Shown in pieces: positions 24,421 through 36,270 of a DNA stretch of 64,000 bases (the first letter of the stretch is position 1; each line of letters begins with the position of its first letter). The notes below the pieces were generated by a model, which worked only from the letters and a program-made list of their open reading frames with translations, had not been told where the DNA came from and made no database searches. The position numbers and the translations under genes are program-made. The stretch spans positions 6,433,941 to 6,497,940 of the forward strand of contig OY754339.1 of the NCBI GenBank assembly GCA_963573305.1, given 5' to 3'. The stretch comes from Pyrrhosoma nymphula (lineage: Eukaryota > Arthropoda > Insecta > Odonata > Coenagrionidae).

Positions 24421-24828
24421 GAGCATGGTATTCTGTCCGTCGCATGGTGCAGATTGGTTGGAATGAGATGGGATTGTGTGGTCCTCCATGCGTTTTTCGT
24501 TGGGAGGCGGGCAATTTAGACGTCTGGTTTATCTCCACCCTTCCTCCATTCCCCATCTATCCCTTCCTAAACAATATAGATGCCAATCATCAAATTATTT
24601 CCGCTCTTGGTCTCTTCCCCAAATTACTAAGAAAACCAGGAGTCGGGACTGCACTGAAAAATCTCGTCTGGAGTTAAACATGGTCCCTCGGGATGGAGAG
24701 CCAGTACTTGAGGCCCTACACCAGTCCGATGGACAACCACCTGCCTCGATGGGAACACTGGTTCCCGTCCAGTCACCGAATCAAAGCATTGCTAGCCTTT
24801 ACTCGAATTCGGAGGGGAAATCCTCCTG

Positions 24829-25093
24829 TGAAGAAGTTCAGCAAAGAGTTTAAGACAAAAGATGCACAATGGAAACTCTAGGAAGAAGAAGAAACAAGCT
24901 TATTGGACATATATTGCGACGCAGTAGCCTAATGAAGAAAATTACGAAAGTAGAGGTAATGGAAATAATTACAGAGGAAGACCAAGAATGGAGTATGGAA
25001 AATGACGAGGGACGTCAAAGGGAAGACTTACAACGGTTAGCTGAGAGGAGAGCGGAGTGGAGAGCTACAGCAAACCGACCTTCGGGTGGATGA
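24829..25093 (+). mobile_element. Non-LTR retrotransposon ORF2 C-terminus, 3' end
   Basis: From 24869 the frame reads METLGRRRNKLIGHILRRSS and ends LAERRAEWRATANRPSGG before a stop at 25091. The motif 'K-L-I/L-G-H-I-L-R…L-A-x-x-R-x-x-W-R-A-x-A-N' is typical of the extreme C-terminus of insect LINE ORF2 proteins. Upstream (24829-24868) the preceding EEVQQRV and KTKDAQWKL pieces lie in other frames, so at least one frameshift has occurred. After the stop comes gatgactgctgatgatga, a 3' tail also present at 48930-48950. The fragment ends about 460 bp upstream of the Gasp TATA box. Confidence 0.75.
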
Positions 25094-25552
25094 CTGCTGA
25101 TGATGACTCCGTCCGAGTGCTGTTGCCACTTTCTGCGAGTGGTAGACAGCAAGTGGGAAATGACCTAAGCCGCCCGCTGAAGTGCGTTAAATCTGAATGG
25201 TAGTAGAACTACTATTAGTCTTACTACCAGCCCGATCCCCGTAACCTCGCCGATGCGCTGTTGAGACGCCGCGGACCGGAGGAACGCTATGAAATTTCGG
25301 AGCCATCGGGACAAAAAGCGAGTCCAACCCCAACCTTCTCCCTCCCTTCATCCACCAACAAATCTCCATATCCCACTTTCAACTCAACCCCTTCCAGCAG
25401 CAAGGTCCCTCCCTCTTTCCTACCCCCACACTCTCTCCGCGTCTCCAACCCCGCCCCTCTGGTTCTGGTCCCTCCAACCCCTTTCCCTCCCCACCACGCA
25501 CCCTCCCCCCCTAGATCTCCTCTCTCTCCGTCACCGCTCCCCCTTTGCCGGC
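25094..25552 (+). promoter_or_regulatory. Proximal upstream region of Gasp, CT-rich
   Basis: Between the LINE tail and the TATA box the plus strand becomes GC-rich and strongly pyrimidine-biased (25320-25545, many ccctcc and ctctct runs). This is unlike the AT-rich surroundings. Long frames opened here on both strands reflect composition bias. I infer a core-promoter-proximal element; no specific factor site is claimed. Confidence 0.45.
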
Positions 25553-25559
25553 TATATAA
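25553..25559 (+). promoter_or_regulatory. TATA box of Gasp
   Basis: TATATAA lies 132 bp upstream of the start codon in a GC-rich setting (ccggctatataaccc). A start site near 25576-25583 is expected from spacing; CA dinucleotides in gactcactcacgagg (25571-25585) are candidates. If +1 is the A at 25580, a DPE-like ggacg falls at +28 to +32 (25607-25611). TATA is well supported by sequence and position; the exact start and the DPE are tentative. Confidence 0.7.
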
Positions 25560-25579
25560 CCCAACGTCCAGACTCACTC

Positions 25580-25684
25580 ACGAGGTCTTTCGTTCGAGGA
25601 ATCGTGGGACGAAACAAGTGTTTTCCAGATTGTTTTTTTTAGTTAATTTTACTCTTTCGAACGTGTCCCTGCAACGCCTTCGAC
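25580..25684 (+). other. Predicted 5' UTR of Gasp (start approximate)
   Basis: About 105 bases with no upstream ATG lead to the start codon. The start context ttcgacATGaag has a purine at -3. The 5' boundary is inferred from TATA spacing only. Confidence 0.55.
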
Positions 25685-25733
25685 ATGAAGTGCTTCAGTC
25701 TTCTGGTGGTAGTTGGTGCCGTGGCGACAGTCG
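25685..25733 (+). CDS. Gasp: Gasp exon 1: start codon and signal peptide
   Basis: The exon encodes MKCFSLLVVVGAVATV (residues 1-16) plus the first base of codon 17. It ends at a strong donor, G|GTACGT. With exon 2 the sequence continues A-L-A|Q-E-N, giving a short n-region with one lysine, a hydrophobic core of about 12 residues and an A-L-A cleavage site. The mature protein should therefore begin at Gln20 and be exported to the extracellular chitin matrix. The start was chosen because it gives this signal peptide and lies downstream of a TATA box with no earlier ATG in the leader. The longer overlapping frame 25261-25827 is discarded: it runs in another frame, through the promoter and past the splice donor. 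Confidence 0.85.
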
Positions 25734-26111
25734 GTACGTACGTCTGGGAAGATCATTCTCAATGCCTAACTGTCCATTTCCAGGAACAACGAAGACGTCC
25801 TCCGAGGTTCAACTGTTGTCGTTTTAGAGGGAAGGGTTGATGAAGTAGTCTAGGGATGGAAAAGTCGAATTGATATCCCCCAGAAATCGTACCAGTTGTG
25901 TGGAGGACTTTGGATCGTACGTGCCCTCGCTGTCAGGCCATCAAAGTGAAATAGTATTGTTTGCTTGAATTTTGAGCCATAATCGTACGTTTTGGATTTC
26001 TCATTTGGTGTGGTAGTGATCAAAGGCCACTGCGGTGAATTTAGAAGTGTCACTTTTTGTGAAATGTCTTGCATGAATATTTCACTTTATTACGTCTCGC
26101 AAAATCTGCGA

Positions 26112-26409
26112 AGAGTGAAAAATAATTTTCTTTTAGTTAATAGAGTAAAATTTTATTTGATGAACATTTTTTTATCTAGTGTTCTTTTTTGATCGTTTAG
26201 TTCAGTTTGTCTTTGTGGAAGGAAGAAATTTCCTTTTAAGATAGAAAGTGCGGTAGTAAAAGAGTGAAAAATAATTTTCTTTTAGTTAATAGAGTAAAAT
26301 TTTATTTGATGAACATTTTTTTATCTAGTGTTCTTTTTTGATCGTTTAGTTCAGTTTGTCTTTGTGGAAGGAAGAAATTTCCTTTTAAGATAGAAAGTGC
26401 GGTAGTAAA
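26112..26409. repeat. Perfect 149-bp tandem duplication in intron 1
   Basis: Bases 26112-26260 and 26261-26409 are identical along their full length by direct reading (both start agagtgaaaaataattttct and end gcggtagtaaa). The duplication lies about 380 bp downstream of exon 1. Complete identity implies a very recent event or an assembly artefact. Confidence 0.93.
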
Positions 26410-29400
26410 CTTTGGGCAAATATTTCTTATTTTGATCCAATCAGTTCCTATAGGATTTTTGTTTCTTGAAATGTTAGTTTAAAAGTGGCCTTTTAGTTTC
26501 AATAATTGCTGAGTTTGGCGTAAAATTGGGGAACTGGATTTGAATATGAGTTCGTTTTGATTTTTTAATCCAAATTATATTTTCACTGTGAATTTTACTC
26601 ATAAGTTAAGTTCTTTGTGTATTCGGTACTTTTATTATTTTATTATTGCCTCTGCATTTTCAATTGCTATGAAGGAATAAATGGATGACCATATGGTCCT
26701 CCGCAGGTTATAGTGGTTTCAGTAATAGTTCTATTGAGTATTTTTTGATAAATCTTTCAGAAGTAATATTAGTTTTAATTTATATGAGTGGAATGCATTG
26801 CAGCGTAATATTTATGGTAGAAGTTTCCTTAGAATGATTCATGGATTTTTTCTCAAGCGTTCATGTATTTACATTTTTGAGTGGTATATTCTTTTCGATA
26901 TTTTGCGAGATTATTCGCAAGTCGAGCGGTATTTTCGTTGATAATTACTGCTTTTAACCAATTAATAATTGAAATATTTTCCGTGTCTGTTTCATTAGGC
27001 GTGCAGGTGCATTGCAAATGAATATCTGAAATGTTTTGCGGTAAAAAGTTTGCAGTTTTGAAGCTAGTGACGCGTTATTTAACATTTTTATCTAATAATG
27101 TATTCTTCTGTAGTTGTTAAAGAAATTGCGCTGGGATACATAGAAATATTTGTTTGCCACTGATAGACTATGTAACTACATGGAAGCGATTTTTTAATTG
27201 CATTATTAATTTTAAAACTCAAAGCGACTTCTTTGGAATACTACGAGATGATTTTAGTCACTATCAGACGAAGTGTACACTCGGAAATGTCTTTAAAAGT
27301 CCTTTTGAGAATTTCAAGCGCCTACATATTTTTCATTTAGTGTCTCAGGAAGAAGACTAAAACTGCGCGGAAATTATCGATAAAATCGTTTTAGTTATTT
27401 TTACATAGCGGCTTCTTTAAAATATATCAAATGATATTTTAGTCTTTGGTGAACCACACGTAAGGGATTTTAAATATCGTGATAGCTAATTTAAAATATG
27501 TAGTAACTTTATTAAAAAAATAAATCTGATGATCTTTTTTAGATTGTGGCAGGCGAAGTTACAACGCGTAACTGAGTTATAATGTCGTATCTTTGTTTGA
27601 AAAGCAGGACGTGTGAGTGGATTTTTCTTATTGGCAGTGATGCCGGTTGAAGTTTCCTTTCGCTTATCAATTTGCACTCTAGCCACTCCATCTCCTCGCT
27701 CCACCCGGCTTTCCCTCCAACACATGAGCACAGTCACTTTCTTGCTGCTGCATACATTACGAAGTCCTCAATGGGTGCCGTCGTCGTGGCACAGCGAGAC
27801 GAGGCGTGGCTGGAAGCGGTTCTTCATGAGACGTGCGCTACGACCCCGTTGTTCCAGTCCGTGACGGGAGGTGGCCGTAAGAATTCCACTGACCTAGATT
27901 TCACGTCGAGTAAAAACCTCATACACCAAATATTCGCCGGTGTGTGCTTTTTTTCGAATTGAACTAGTGAATAGTTTTTAACCATCTAATCATACAAAAA
28001 CTGCTCACGAGTGATTTGCTTAGCTTTATTTGATGAGGGTCGCCACTTCTGTGTCACTCTGTTAAGCGAACGATGGGAACCTAGGATTGCTTAAATATTT
28101 CGTTGAATTTTTTAGTTTGATTTTCCATAGAATATATGTATGCTCGAAGAAATTTGCTCTAACTTTGGTTCACGAATTTCCCAAAAATGTGAGCTGCTCA
28201 TCTCAGGATCATATTGACGATGAAGATTCGTTAGATTAATCAAATAGATAAATCAATAAATACAATATTGCCGATTTATCAAAAGGCAAGATTAGTGTTG
28301 CGGAAGAACTTTGGTATCAATTCATTTTATATTACATTTATAATTGCCAATTTAACATCTATAGGTACCATGAAAATACTTTTAGTACTTTCGCGTTCGC
28401 GTACTGATTAGAAGGTATTTGCTTCCTTAACGTGGGCCTACTCCATGACGTCTAATGTACATTCTACGAGACATTAAATCAGGAAGTACCGCAACCTGAT
28501 TATTTTATTGATCTACATAGGTATCTATGTCGTTTAAATAATATTTTTGTTCGTCTTTTTTACAATTAGTTCGTTGACTGGAATATTTATTTCTTTGGCG
28601 GTTCCTTTTGCGTTCTTTTTAATAATGAAAATTGAGATGCCCGTAACATTCCCGGTCTATTGTCAGCAATTTCTTCTCTCGTTCACCGTCGTCACAGCCT
28701 TGGCGTAAACGGTCACGGCCATCAGCTCATGGCATTAAGCTTCCTCTTCCAAGCATCGTGATTTTCTGTTAGTGCCGGATGTGATCTCTCCGGCTTGCTT
28801 TGAAAGAGTTTTTCTTGCTTTCGAAGATTTAAGAGTTCCCAAGGACGAAGAAAAAGACGAGAATGAGAGGTTGTAAAAGCAGCTTTTCCTTTCTTTTCGC
28901 TCTGATACATGACGCTGACGCCTAGGAGGTTTTTGATTCGTTGTTAGTGATTGACTCCTCCTTCCTAATTTCACTCTCTCTCCTTTCCCAGATTTCCTTT
29001 GGTCCGGTTCTCTCGTCTCTTTTTGGTCGTGTTCTTTGATTGCGCCATCAGAGGCCGCCTGAGACGTAGTAGAGATATTTTTCTTCAAAAGACAACCTGA
29101 AAACCGTCGCTTATCGAATTACTTGTGTACACTTTCTCTGTTTGCGTATTTTAAAACGTTGAAGTCTCCCAATGCATTAAAAAAAGCTATTTTGATTGAA
29201 GAAATAAGTTACGTTTGAGTGATAATATTTTAGGAACAAATATGTTGTACTACATGCAACGAACCAAGGCGTAGACGTAATATAAGCGTCAACTTCAATT
29301 TTGCTCTTGTTTAGTGTGCTGGAAACACAAATGCATTTCAATTCGCCACTTTTTAAGTCTTGACGCGTGACTGTAGCCAGGCCTTATTAGGCCATTGTAT

Positions 29401-30714
29401 TCATATCTTTTTCTTAACGGCCCAGTAACGAATGGGATCAAAAGAAAGCGGTGCGAAACATCCTGCTACTTTCTTCTCCAATTAATGAAAAATTGGGCTA
29501 CGGTGCAAACACATTACGTTGACAATTGGAGCAAAAATTCTTTTTATTAATTTAAAATTTCATTTGAATTTGAACTCGTGTCGGAGTATTTATATTACTT
29601 ACAAATTGCATTGTTTGACGCTAGGAATAGTTAAAATAGTTGACCCAGTTTCAATTTATTCCATTTGTAATTCGTTAGTAGCCATAATCGAAATGTTTTT
29701 ATTTATTCTATGAGCAATGTTTTCTATTAAAGGATATTGCTGTGGGTTTGAGAGAATTATAAATGTTAAATGAAGTAACTATGCTAAGCGTAAATCATTT
29801 TGACACCTTTTATCGATAATTTAGACGCTTAAAGGATGTAATTTGTTTGGGAGACTTCTACGCCTGAGTTACCCTAACGTCGCTAGCAATAACTAAATGG
29901 ATATCCCAATTCTAATTTTATTTTTAAAAAATTGTAGCCATTATCGAAATATGTATGCCCTAATGCCAAATTTTTTTCAAATCAAGCTGTTTCTGAAAAA
30001 GAGTCTCATATATTAACGGACGCTGATTCGACCAGCAAAAATAATTCTCACAACTTTGATTTACTCATTTACGCGCCTTGGAGTTGTCATCAGTTTGGAT
30101 GACTTCCAACTCCTGAGTAATGTAAGGTTGTACATATCTACAAAAAATATACCGTCTACCTCTCCCTTTAAGTTATTCTTAGATTTTCAATCCTGGAAAA
30201 TCCAAGTTAATGCTTTCTTTGACCTTGGGCGATTTCAACGAGCACCCCCTGGATACGGTGAAAAGGTCAACGAAGTAGACCGAGCGCTGGAGGAGCCGCG
30301 CGTCAATGGCCATCCTAAGGAAGCACCAGTGCCAGGCACATGGTGAAAGTATGGATGCAGATGCCGGACCAGTCGGATTTCTACTGTTTTTATTTTTTTT
30401 TCCTTTCCCTCCCTCCCGTATCTTCTTCGGGTGATCGTTTTATGGCCCTCGTTCTAACGTTTTGAACGTTATGCTCCACAGATCTAGTACCATCAGTGAT
30501 ATCGCTTGTCGCTCCGCTGACTTCTTATTCGCTCTCGATCCGTAATGCTGCCTTATCACTCACTGCACTTGCACTCTCCCGTCGAACCCGTCTTCAGCCC
30601 ACTTCTCTTTCGCTCCCGAGTCACGCCCGAGCGCACGTGAAATTGGGTGTGCCCATCGAATTCGGATGCCATCGAACACTCTTAACCCCTTGAAACCTCT
30701 TAATCTTCACTCTA

Positions 30715-30734
30715 CTCTCTCTCTCTCTTTCTCC
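30715..30734. repeat. Short CT-rich microsatellite
   Basis: A short run of CT dinucleotides (ctctctctctctctttctcc) lies within intron 1, in a modestly GC-rich stretch. Confidence 0.7.
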
Positions 30735-31664
30735 GGGAATTCCAGTTGACGTGCTCGCTCCACCCAAACATGATCTGCTCTTTACGTCTACCACTACGTC
30801 AATCTACTTTTCGGTTTATAGCATGAATCTTTGAGAACTTAGGGAGATCCTTCGTGTCACCACCATTTTTAAATCTAGGATTTTTTCTTCAGTAACACTT
30901 TAATAAGTTCTTTTTAAATAAAAACGATAGCTTACCACACGTTAATGTGGATCTCTTAAACCTTTCAAAGTAAATGTGAAAATCGTAAAAGAGTATGTAT
31001 CTAAAACTGGATGCGTTTTTGACATACGTAGGTTAATTATTGAAAATAATTCTAAATTAATTAAGTTGTGTGATATCAAACCCTAGTACTTTTGTGTTGA
31101 GTTGCCTTTCACATTGAAAGTTTAAATTGGTTTACTGCTCAAAAGAGCATTTTTGAACACAAGATGCATGCATGCATGGTTAATGCAACACGCTTTGTCT
31201 AGGTGTCAGCGAAGGATGCCTGTGTTGCTGACTCCTATTTGCTTTTCCTATGTATCCAAAATATCCTTTCCTTTCCTTTTATTTTAAAGAAAATTACTTT
31301 TTATTTGTTTTTCTTCGACTTTATCTCATTTTCAGTCTTAATAATGCTCTCGGTTTCCTTACAAAACAATGATGTGTAATAATTTCATGATGATATCTCA
31401 GTATACACTTTAAAATATGTGCTTGGTTATTGCTCTTTTGCAAATATTCTGGTTCTGATTATGCTTATTTCATTTTCCCGAATGATCTCACATGATATTT
31501 TGTGGTCTTACAGTACTTTTGAAAAATTGTCAATGACTCTTACTGCCGGTCCTGAAATGGTCTGAGTATTTCCTGTCATAGTGTGCTTGCTATTTAAGAC
31601 ATTTACTAATAGCATAGAGTAAAAAAATACTTATAATCTATACTTATCGTATTTTTCATAATCA

Positions 31665-31850
31665 TCAGAAGTCATCATCTCAAACACATTTTTTGCTGCA
31701 AATCACTTCATTCTCTTTTTAGCTTAACATTTTATAATTCCTCATTTTAAAATCGTTCATAATTCTCTTTTTGTATTCTACGATTGGTCTTCCTCGGCGA
31801 TTATTCCCATTCATTTTCCATTTTATTGTTGTGTCCAGGAGGAAATTAGG
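31665..31850 (-). mobile_element. Non-LTR retrotransposon 3' remnant, antisense
   Basis: The minus strand reads NRRGRPIVEYKKRIMNDFKM followed by RNYKML. This resembles the 'GRRGRPRxEYxKxIMxDxxMRxYxxL' segment of LINE ORF2 C-termini. Further down the same strand is gatgatgacttctgatgatt, like the 3' tail seen at 25093 and 48930. The copy is short and decayed. Confidence 0.6.
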
Positions 31851-34199
31851 GCTCAGAATGTGCCCTATTATTTTGTCTATTATACTTCACAGCGTAACAA
31901 TTTCAAAAAATGATATAAATCTATTTTAAACTTTAGTATCGTAATGACTCTGCTTGTACCTTTGACCGTTCAGCCCGCCTTTGTTAGGAAGCTTTGCGAG
32001 AGACGGGACTGTTGGGCACGCCATGTTTAAGAAGGTCAGTCAGTCTTCGGAGAAGTCTTGAGAAAAGTAGCAACTATCCGACGACGCTCCACTCCTGCAC
32101 ACCTGCCTGACGCATTCTGCCTCCGACCGTTCAAGTCTCCGACGGCGGCACCTTGCCAAGCGACGGGCCTTCCTCCCCCCACCTTCACTTTCCCGACTCG
32201 CATACGTGCCTCTGGGTGCTCCGTGGATAATGAATCGGTGTGAGTCTTCTGCTGGTATTTTAGTGTCGTCTCCATCGAAGTTTCTCGAACCGTCAGAAAT
32301 GGAAACCTCACTTGTCTTTTCTGCGTAGTAACTTGAAGACTCGTCAGAGTTTTCATCTTCTTAAAAAAAATTTCTCACTCGTTGCAGTTGTCAGAAGTAT
32401 CTAGGAAGCTTACCCATCTCCATTGTAATAAAAATATTGTACTTTTCAAGAGTTGATATATTTCTGCGCCCTGTTTCACTTTGGTTAGGTATCCTCTGGC
32501 TGGGTAAGGGTGAAACCTATCGTAGATATGAGTAAAATGTTGAAAATTACAAAGTTTTGCTATTGCAATGGATATAAGTCACTTCCATCAGGCACGCTTA
32601 AAACCATCATACTTCCCTAACTAATTACTGTGGTTGTGGCTCAGAATTGGTTCAATATTTGAAGGATGACGCGTTTGATTTGGTAATTCACTCTATTTAC
32701 ACAATGTGAGGTATAATAGAGTATTATTAGAGTAGTAATTTTTTTTCTTTCCAAGCACTTGATTTTTTTTAAAGAAAGGATTATTTTGAGGGGACGAGAG
32801 AAAGTTCTTTTGCAAGGAAAAAGTCTGCTCGGAAGCTTTAAAGTTTAATATTTTCATGGATTATAGATTCAGAATTATCTCTAAGTCTTTGGTTCAATCT
32901 ATGAGTTCGAGGCATTTCTCGCATAATTTTCCAAGTTTTGAATAATTCAGAAAGAAAATCTTCGTAAACTTATGGCAATCACCCTAGCCACTAACCATGA
33001 CCTGTAGCAATTAACCCATTTACATTAAATCTTATTTTTTCACTGAAGACTTACATTTATGCCAAATACGGCGAAGTGTATGGTAGCATTGATGCTTAAG
33101 AGTTTAAAATGATATTTAAAACTAAATGTGAGCTAGGTATACTAAACAACATGGTGAATCTCAATTACCAGTGTCATAGTCATGGAAATAAGAGACAATG
33201 TAGTTTAAATACGTTCGTTCAGAGTATGAGAAGACTCAAAAAATACTCCACCGTTGATACTTTTCATAAGCGAATGATTTCTTCGGAGTGTAAAAACGTG
33301 GCACACCCTCTTACTTTCTCTTTCGGTGGAACTTTTTTCTTCAACTCAAGACCACACCTTTTCTATACCGATTCTGAAAGACGGGTTCCTTCACACTTTC
33401 TGCCTTCGCTTAACTCTCCGAGAGTTGAGACACTTTCTGGTCCACAGTCATTTTGTGGCTCGTCCGAAATAAATCTCTTTTTATATTTTTACGAGACTCT
33501 GACATTCCGACATTTCCATATAATTATTGCTGGTGAACGAGCATTATTTTTTTCCCACGGATTTCCAGTCAGTGATCTTCGCTCGAATGTGTTCGAGCTG
33601 TGTCGCAAGGGCTGGATGTAGACGTTTTCTTCGGCGTTATAAAACCAGTGTCCAAGAATGGGATTGGCTGGAATCCTGTCCGGTTGGCCGCAGGTTAGCG
33701 ATGTCCAGACAAACACGACAAGAGTACTCCGCCTTAAATGGCTTCTCCGTCTCCTTTCCGTTTCTACCATTTTCCCTCTTGTATTTCGCTTTTACCTTTT
33801 CGGCTACCGTTTGAAAATCATTCCTTGCCATGACCTTCGGATTTTTACCGCTACTCTCCGGCGTGCTCTTTTATGTGGACGGGACCCGGTCGAGTCTTGT
33901 GGTACGAAGCTACTTTCAAGTCCATTTTTCAGTAAGCCTGATAAATGTCAAGAAGAGATTGGGGGTGAGGTAGTTGTGTTGCATGAAGGCAGTATTTTTT
34001 ATGAGTGAAACAGTGAATATAAATTCTTCCTTTGTTTAAATATTCAACGGTTTATGCAGTTTTTTATAATCGAAAATTGTTGAGCATCATGACGCAAAGA
34101 AAACCTTTTAAAAATCTACAATTTTGTAAAATAGGGATCGATTTTCACTTTTACAACGTAGTTGTAGAGTGTCAAGGATCAATGGTATCAATTTGACCA

Positions 34200-34450
34200 C
34201 TGTAGCTTGATGATGATGCTCTAGACATTGAAATCGATCGATCTGTTAAACAAGTATGGACTTTTTCATCGTGTTAAACATCATGAAGTAGCAAAAAGTA
34301 ACGCCTAAGTCCATGCTCACATTGATGCCATTTATCGTGACGTTAGACGCGGGGATCATCAATAGATCGGTCCACTAAACAAGTGTGGAATCGTCTTTTC
34401 ATCACGATGAACATCGTCAAGTTCCCATAAGTAACGGCCGAGTCTATCGA
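34200..34450 (+). repeat. Two diverged ~126-bp tandem units with a hammerhead-like motif
   Basis: The segment gttaaacaagtatggactttttcatcg…aagtaacgcctaagtccat (about 34243-34313) recurs about 126 bp later as ctaaacaagtgtggaatcgtcttttcatc…aagtaacggccgagtctat (about 34370-34446). Upstream of the first copy, 34207-34240 reads TTGATGA, T, GATG…CATT stem, GAAA and the palindrome ATCGAT followed by C. The second unit has lost the motif. I infer tandem retroelement termini. Confidence 0.55.
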
Positions 34451-35212
34451 TTTTAGTGAGCCTTTGAAAATTTACTTTTCCACTTGAGAAAAAGATGCTC
34501 TCGCTTGAAATAAATGTCGAGACCAAAGAGACTGGATTCCTTCCTGGGAATCAAGCATATGAAGATTTGCCACAAGGTTAGCGCGCCGTTTCCTCTTATG
34601 CAAGAAATCTCTCATGCGAGCAACTGCACGAATGCCGTGGGATTGATGCGGGCGCTCCTCGCATACGATAACAACGTCCTTTGGCCGGATCTTTACCCCT
34701 CTATCCGAGCCGACACAATGGTTGAGGTTGTTTTAAAAAGACATTAGATTCGTCGGAAACCAGTTTCCCTTTGGGCGCGTCGATTAAATTCGACCTAATT
34801 CCTCGGCGTCAGACGACCGCAATGGTTGTCCCTGGGGGGCATCACCTTAAAACTTCTCGAACAGGAGGCTACTTTTACCGCCCAAAGGTTTTTTGTTCAG
34901 TGACCGAGTGGAAAACGACATGGAGAAAATCTAAACCCTATAAATGGATTGTTATAATTAACGAAGGGTAAATTCGATGCGATTTGCGTAATATCCGTCC
35001 GCCCTCAGTAGTGAATATAATGTACGACCACCGCAGCGAAAAATAGTTTTTTCCGCTCGCTTTTCTTCATTGCATGTGACATTGATTCATTGATTTTGCA
35101 CAAATTTGAGGGAGAATATGCGAACATAACGGATTTGATAAGTGTAGCCAATTTAAATATTGTGATTCTCGTACCAACTCGTTACATTTAACTTCGTAAG
35201 TGCTAAATCAAG

Positions 35213-35680
35213 GTTGACCTGGTATCAATTAGTCCCCTTTTTTTGAGTTTATATGTTTTTACTGGTGGTAATTTAAATTAATGGTTGCAAGTGGAACTCT
35301 TTCAACGCCTGAATTTTGTGAATCGAATCGTGAGTTCTTAACAAAGATTGACCTGTTGTCTATTAGTTTCCTTATTTTGAGTTTATATCTACTGGTCGGG
35401 GCAATGTGAATTACTTGTAATGATTTTAACGTTTCAGATAGCTACACTTCGTTAAGAGACAAGTGGTTAATCGAGTCTATATGGCGTCCATTAGTTTCCT
35501 TATTTTGAGATTATATTTTGGGTTCACTGTGAATTACTCGCTGATGAACTTCACAAATGCCTTCATTTCTTAAGCGAGGAAGTTTTGGAATGAGGTTGAC
35601 CTATTGTAGATTAATTTTCCTTTTTTCGGTTTATTATGTTACTGATTGGGGGCAATGTGAAGTAATCCAATTATCCTTGT
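35213..35680. repeat. Four diverged tandem repeats of 120-134 bp
   Basis: The landmark 'attagtttccttattttgagtttat' and its variants recurs with ttag/ttaa at 35229, 35363, 35491 and 35611. Each is preceded by a gttgacct-like start and followed by an actggt…caatgtgaa/gtgaattac segment. Substitutions and small gaps separate all copies, so this is an old array. Confidence 0.75.
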
Positions 35681-36089
35681 CATTACTGCAATCTTATTTA
35701 AAAATGAGTTAATTCAGGAGGCTCCACCATGACTGTCTGAGTCAAATAAAAAGCTATTTCCACCTTTTCATTTCTATCGTTTAAAAAATACTGCTTTCAT
35801 TGGTTAAGTGCCTTTGCTAAAATACAAAACTATGGAGTAAAACATTCATATTAATTCCAACTGCAATTCAATTTTCATTGCATTGAAGCCTCAATAAGAC
35901 TTCAATAATTGAATAAATTATCTAACAACTCAAAAAATATTATTGGTATGTGCCTTTTTACCATTCCTACCGTTTTTTTACCATTCAGTTTTCTGGGAAA
36001 AGGCTTCTGCTAAATAGTGTTTCGTGAAAAATACTAATTTTTCCCGTGTTTCACCCATTCTTGCATAAAAAGCAATGTTATTTCAAGTC

Positions 36090-36270
36090 CAATTTGCGAA
36101 AAAAAAATAGCTTAGGAAGGTAGGATTTTTCCTCCCAAATTTATTGAAATGCCGTCCATCAAACAAAGGACGTATTTCTCCCGAGCACCCAGAACATGAA
36201 TTTAATGACATTTAAGCCATTTCACGGTGGAACTGCGTCCAGAGCTGTTTACCGACCGAAACTGCAGTTA
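36090..36270. repeat. Diverged dispersed repeat, copy 2
   Basis: It shares ordered blocks (aaacaaagga, gacattt…ccattt, cggtggaa) with 7420-7590. The class is unknown; no termini are visible. Confidence 0.4.

Noticed and set aside
25261..25827. 188-aa open frame spanning the Gasp promoter
   Set aside because: Its composition is Pro/Ser-rich from a CT-rich tract. It runs through the TATA box, across the real start codon in another frame and past the splice donor.
28735..29088. 117-aa basic minus-strand frame rich in Lys, Arg and Ser
   Set aside because: It is low-complexity, reflecting a pyrimidine-rich plus strand; there is no fold or family signal.
33109..33621. 170-aa open frame in intron 1, the longest after the promoter frame
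   Set aside because: No domain, motif, signal or splice partner is visible. Overlapping frames on both strands are equally open. A frame of this length is plausible by chance over 64 kb read in six frames.
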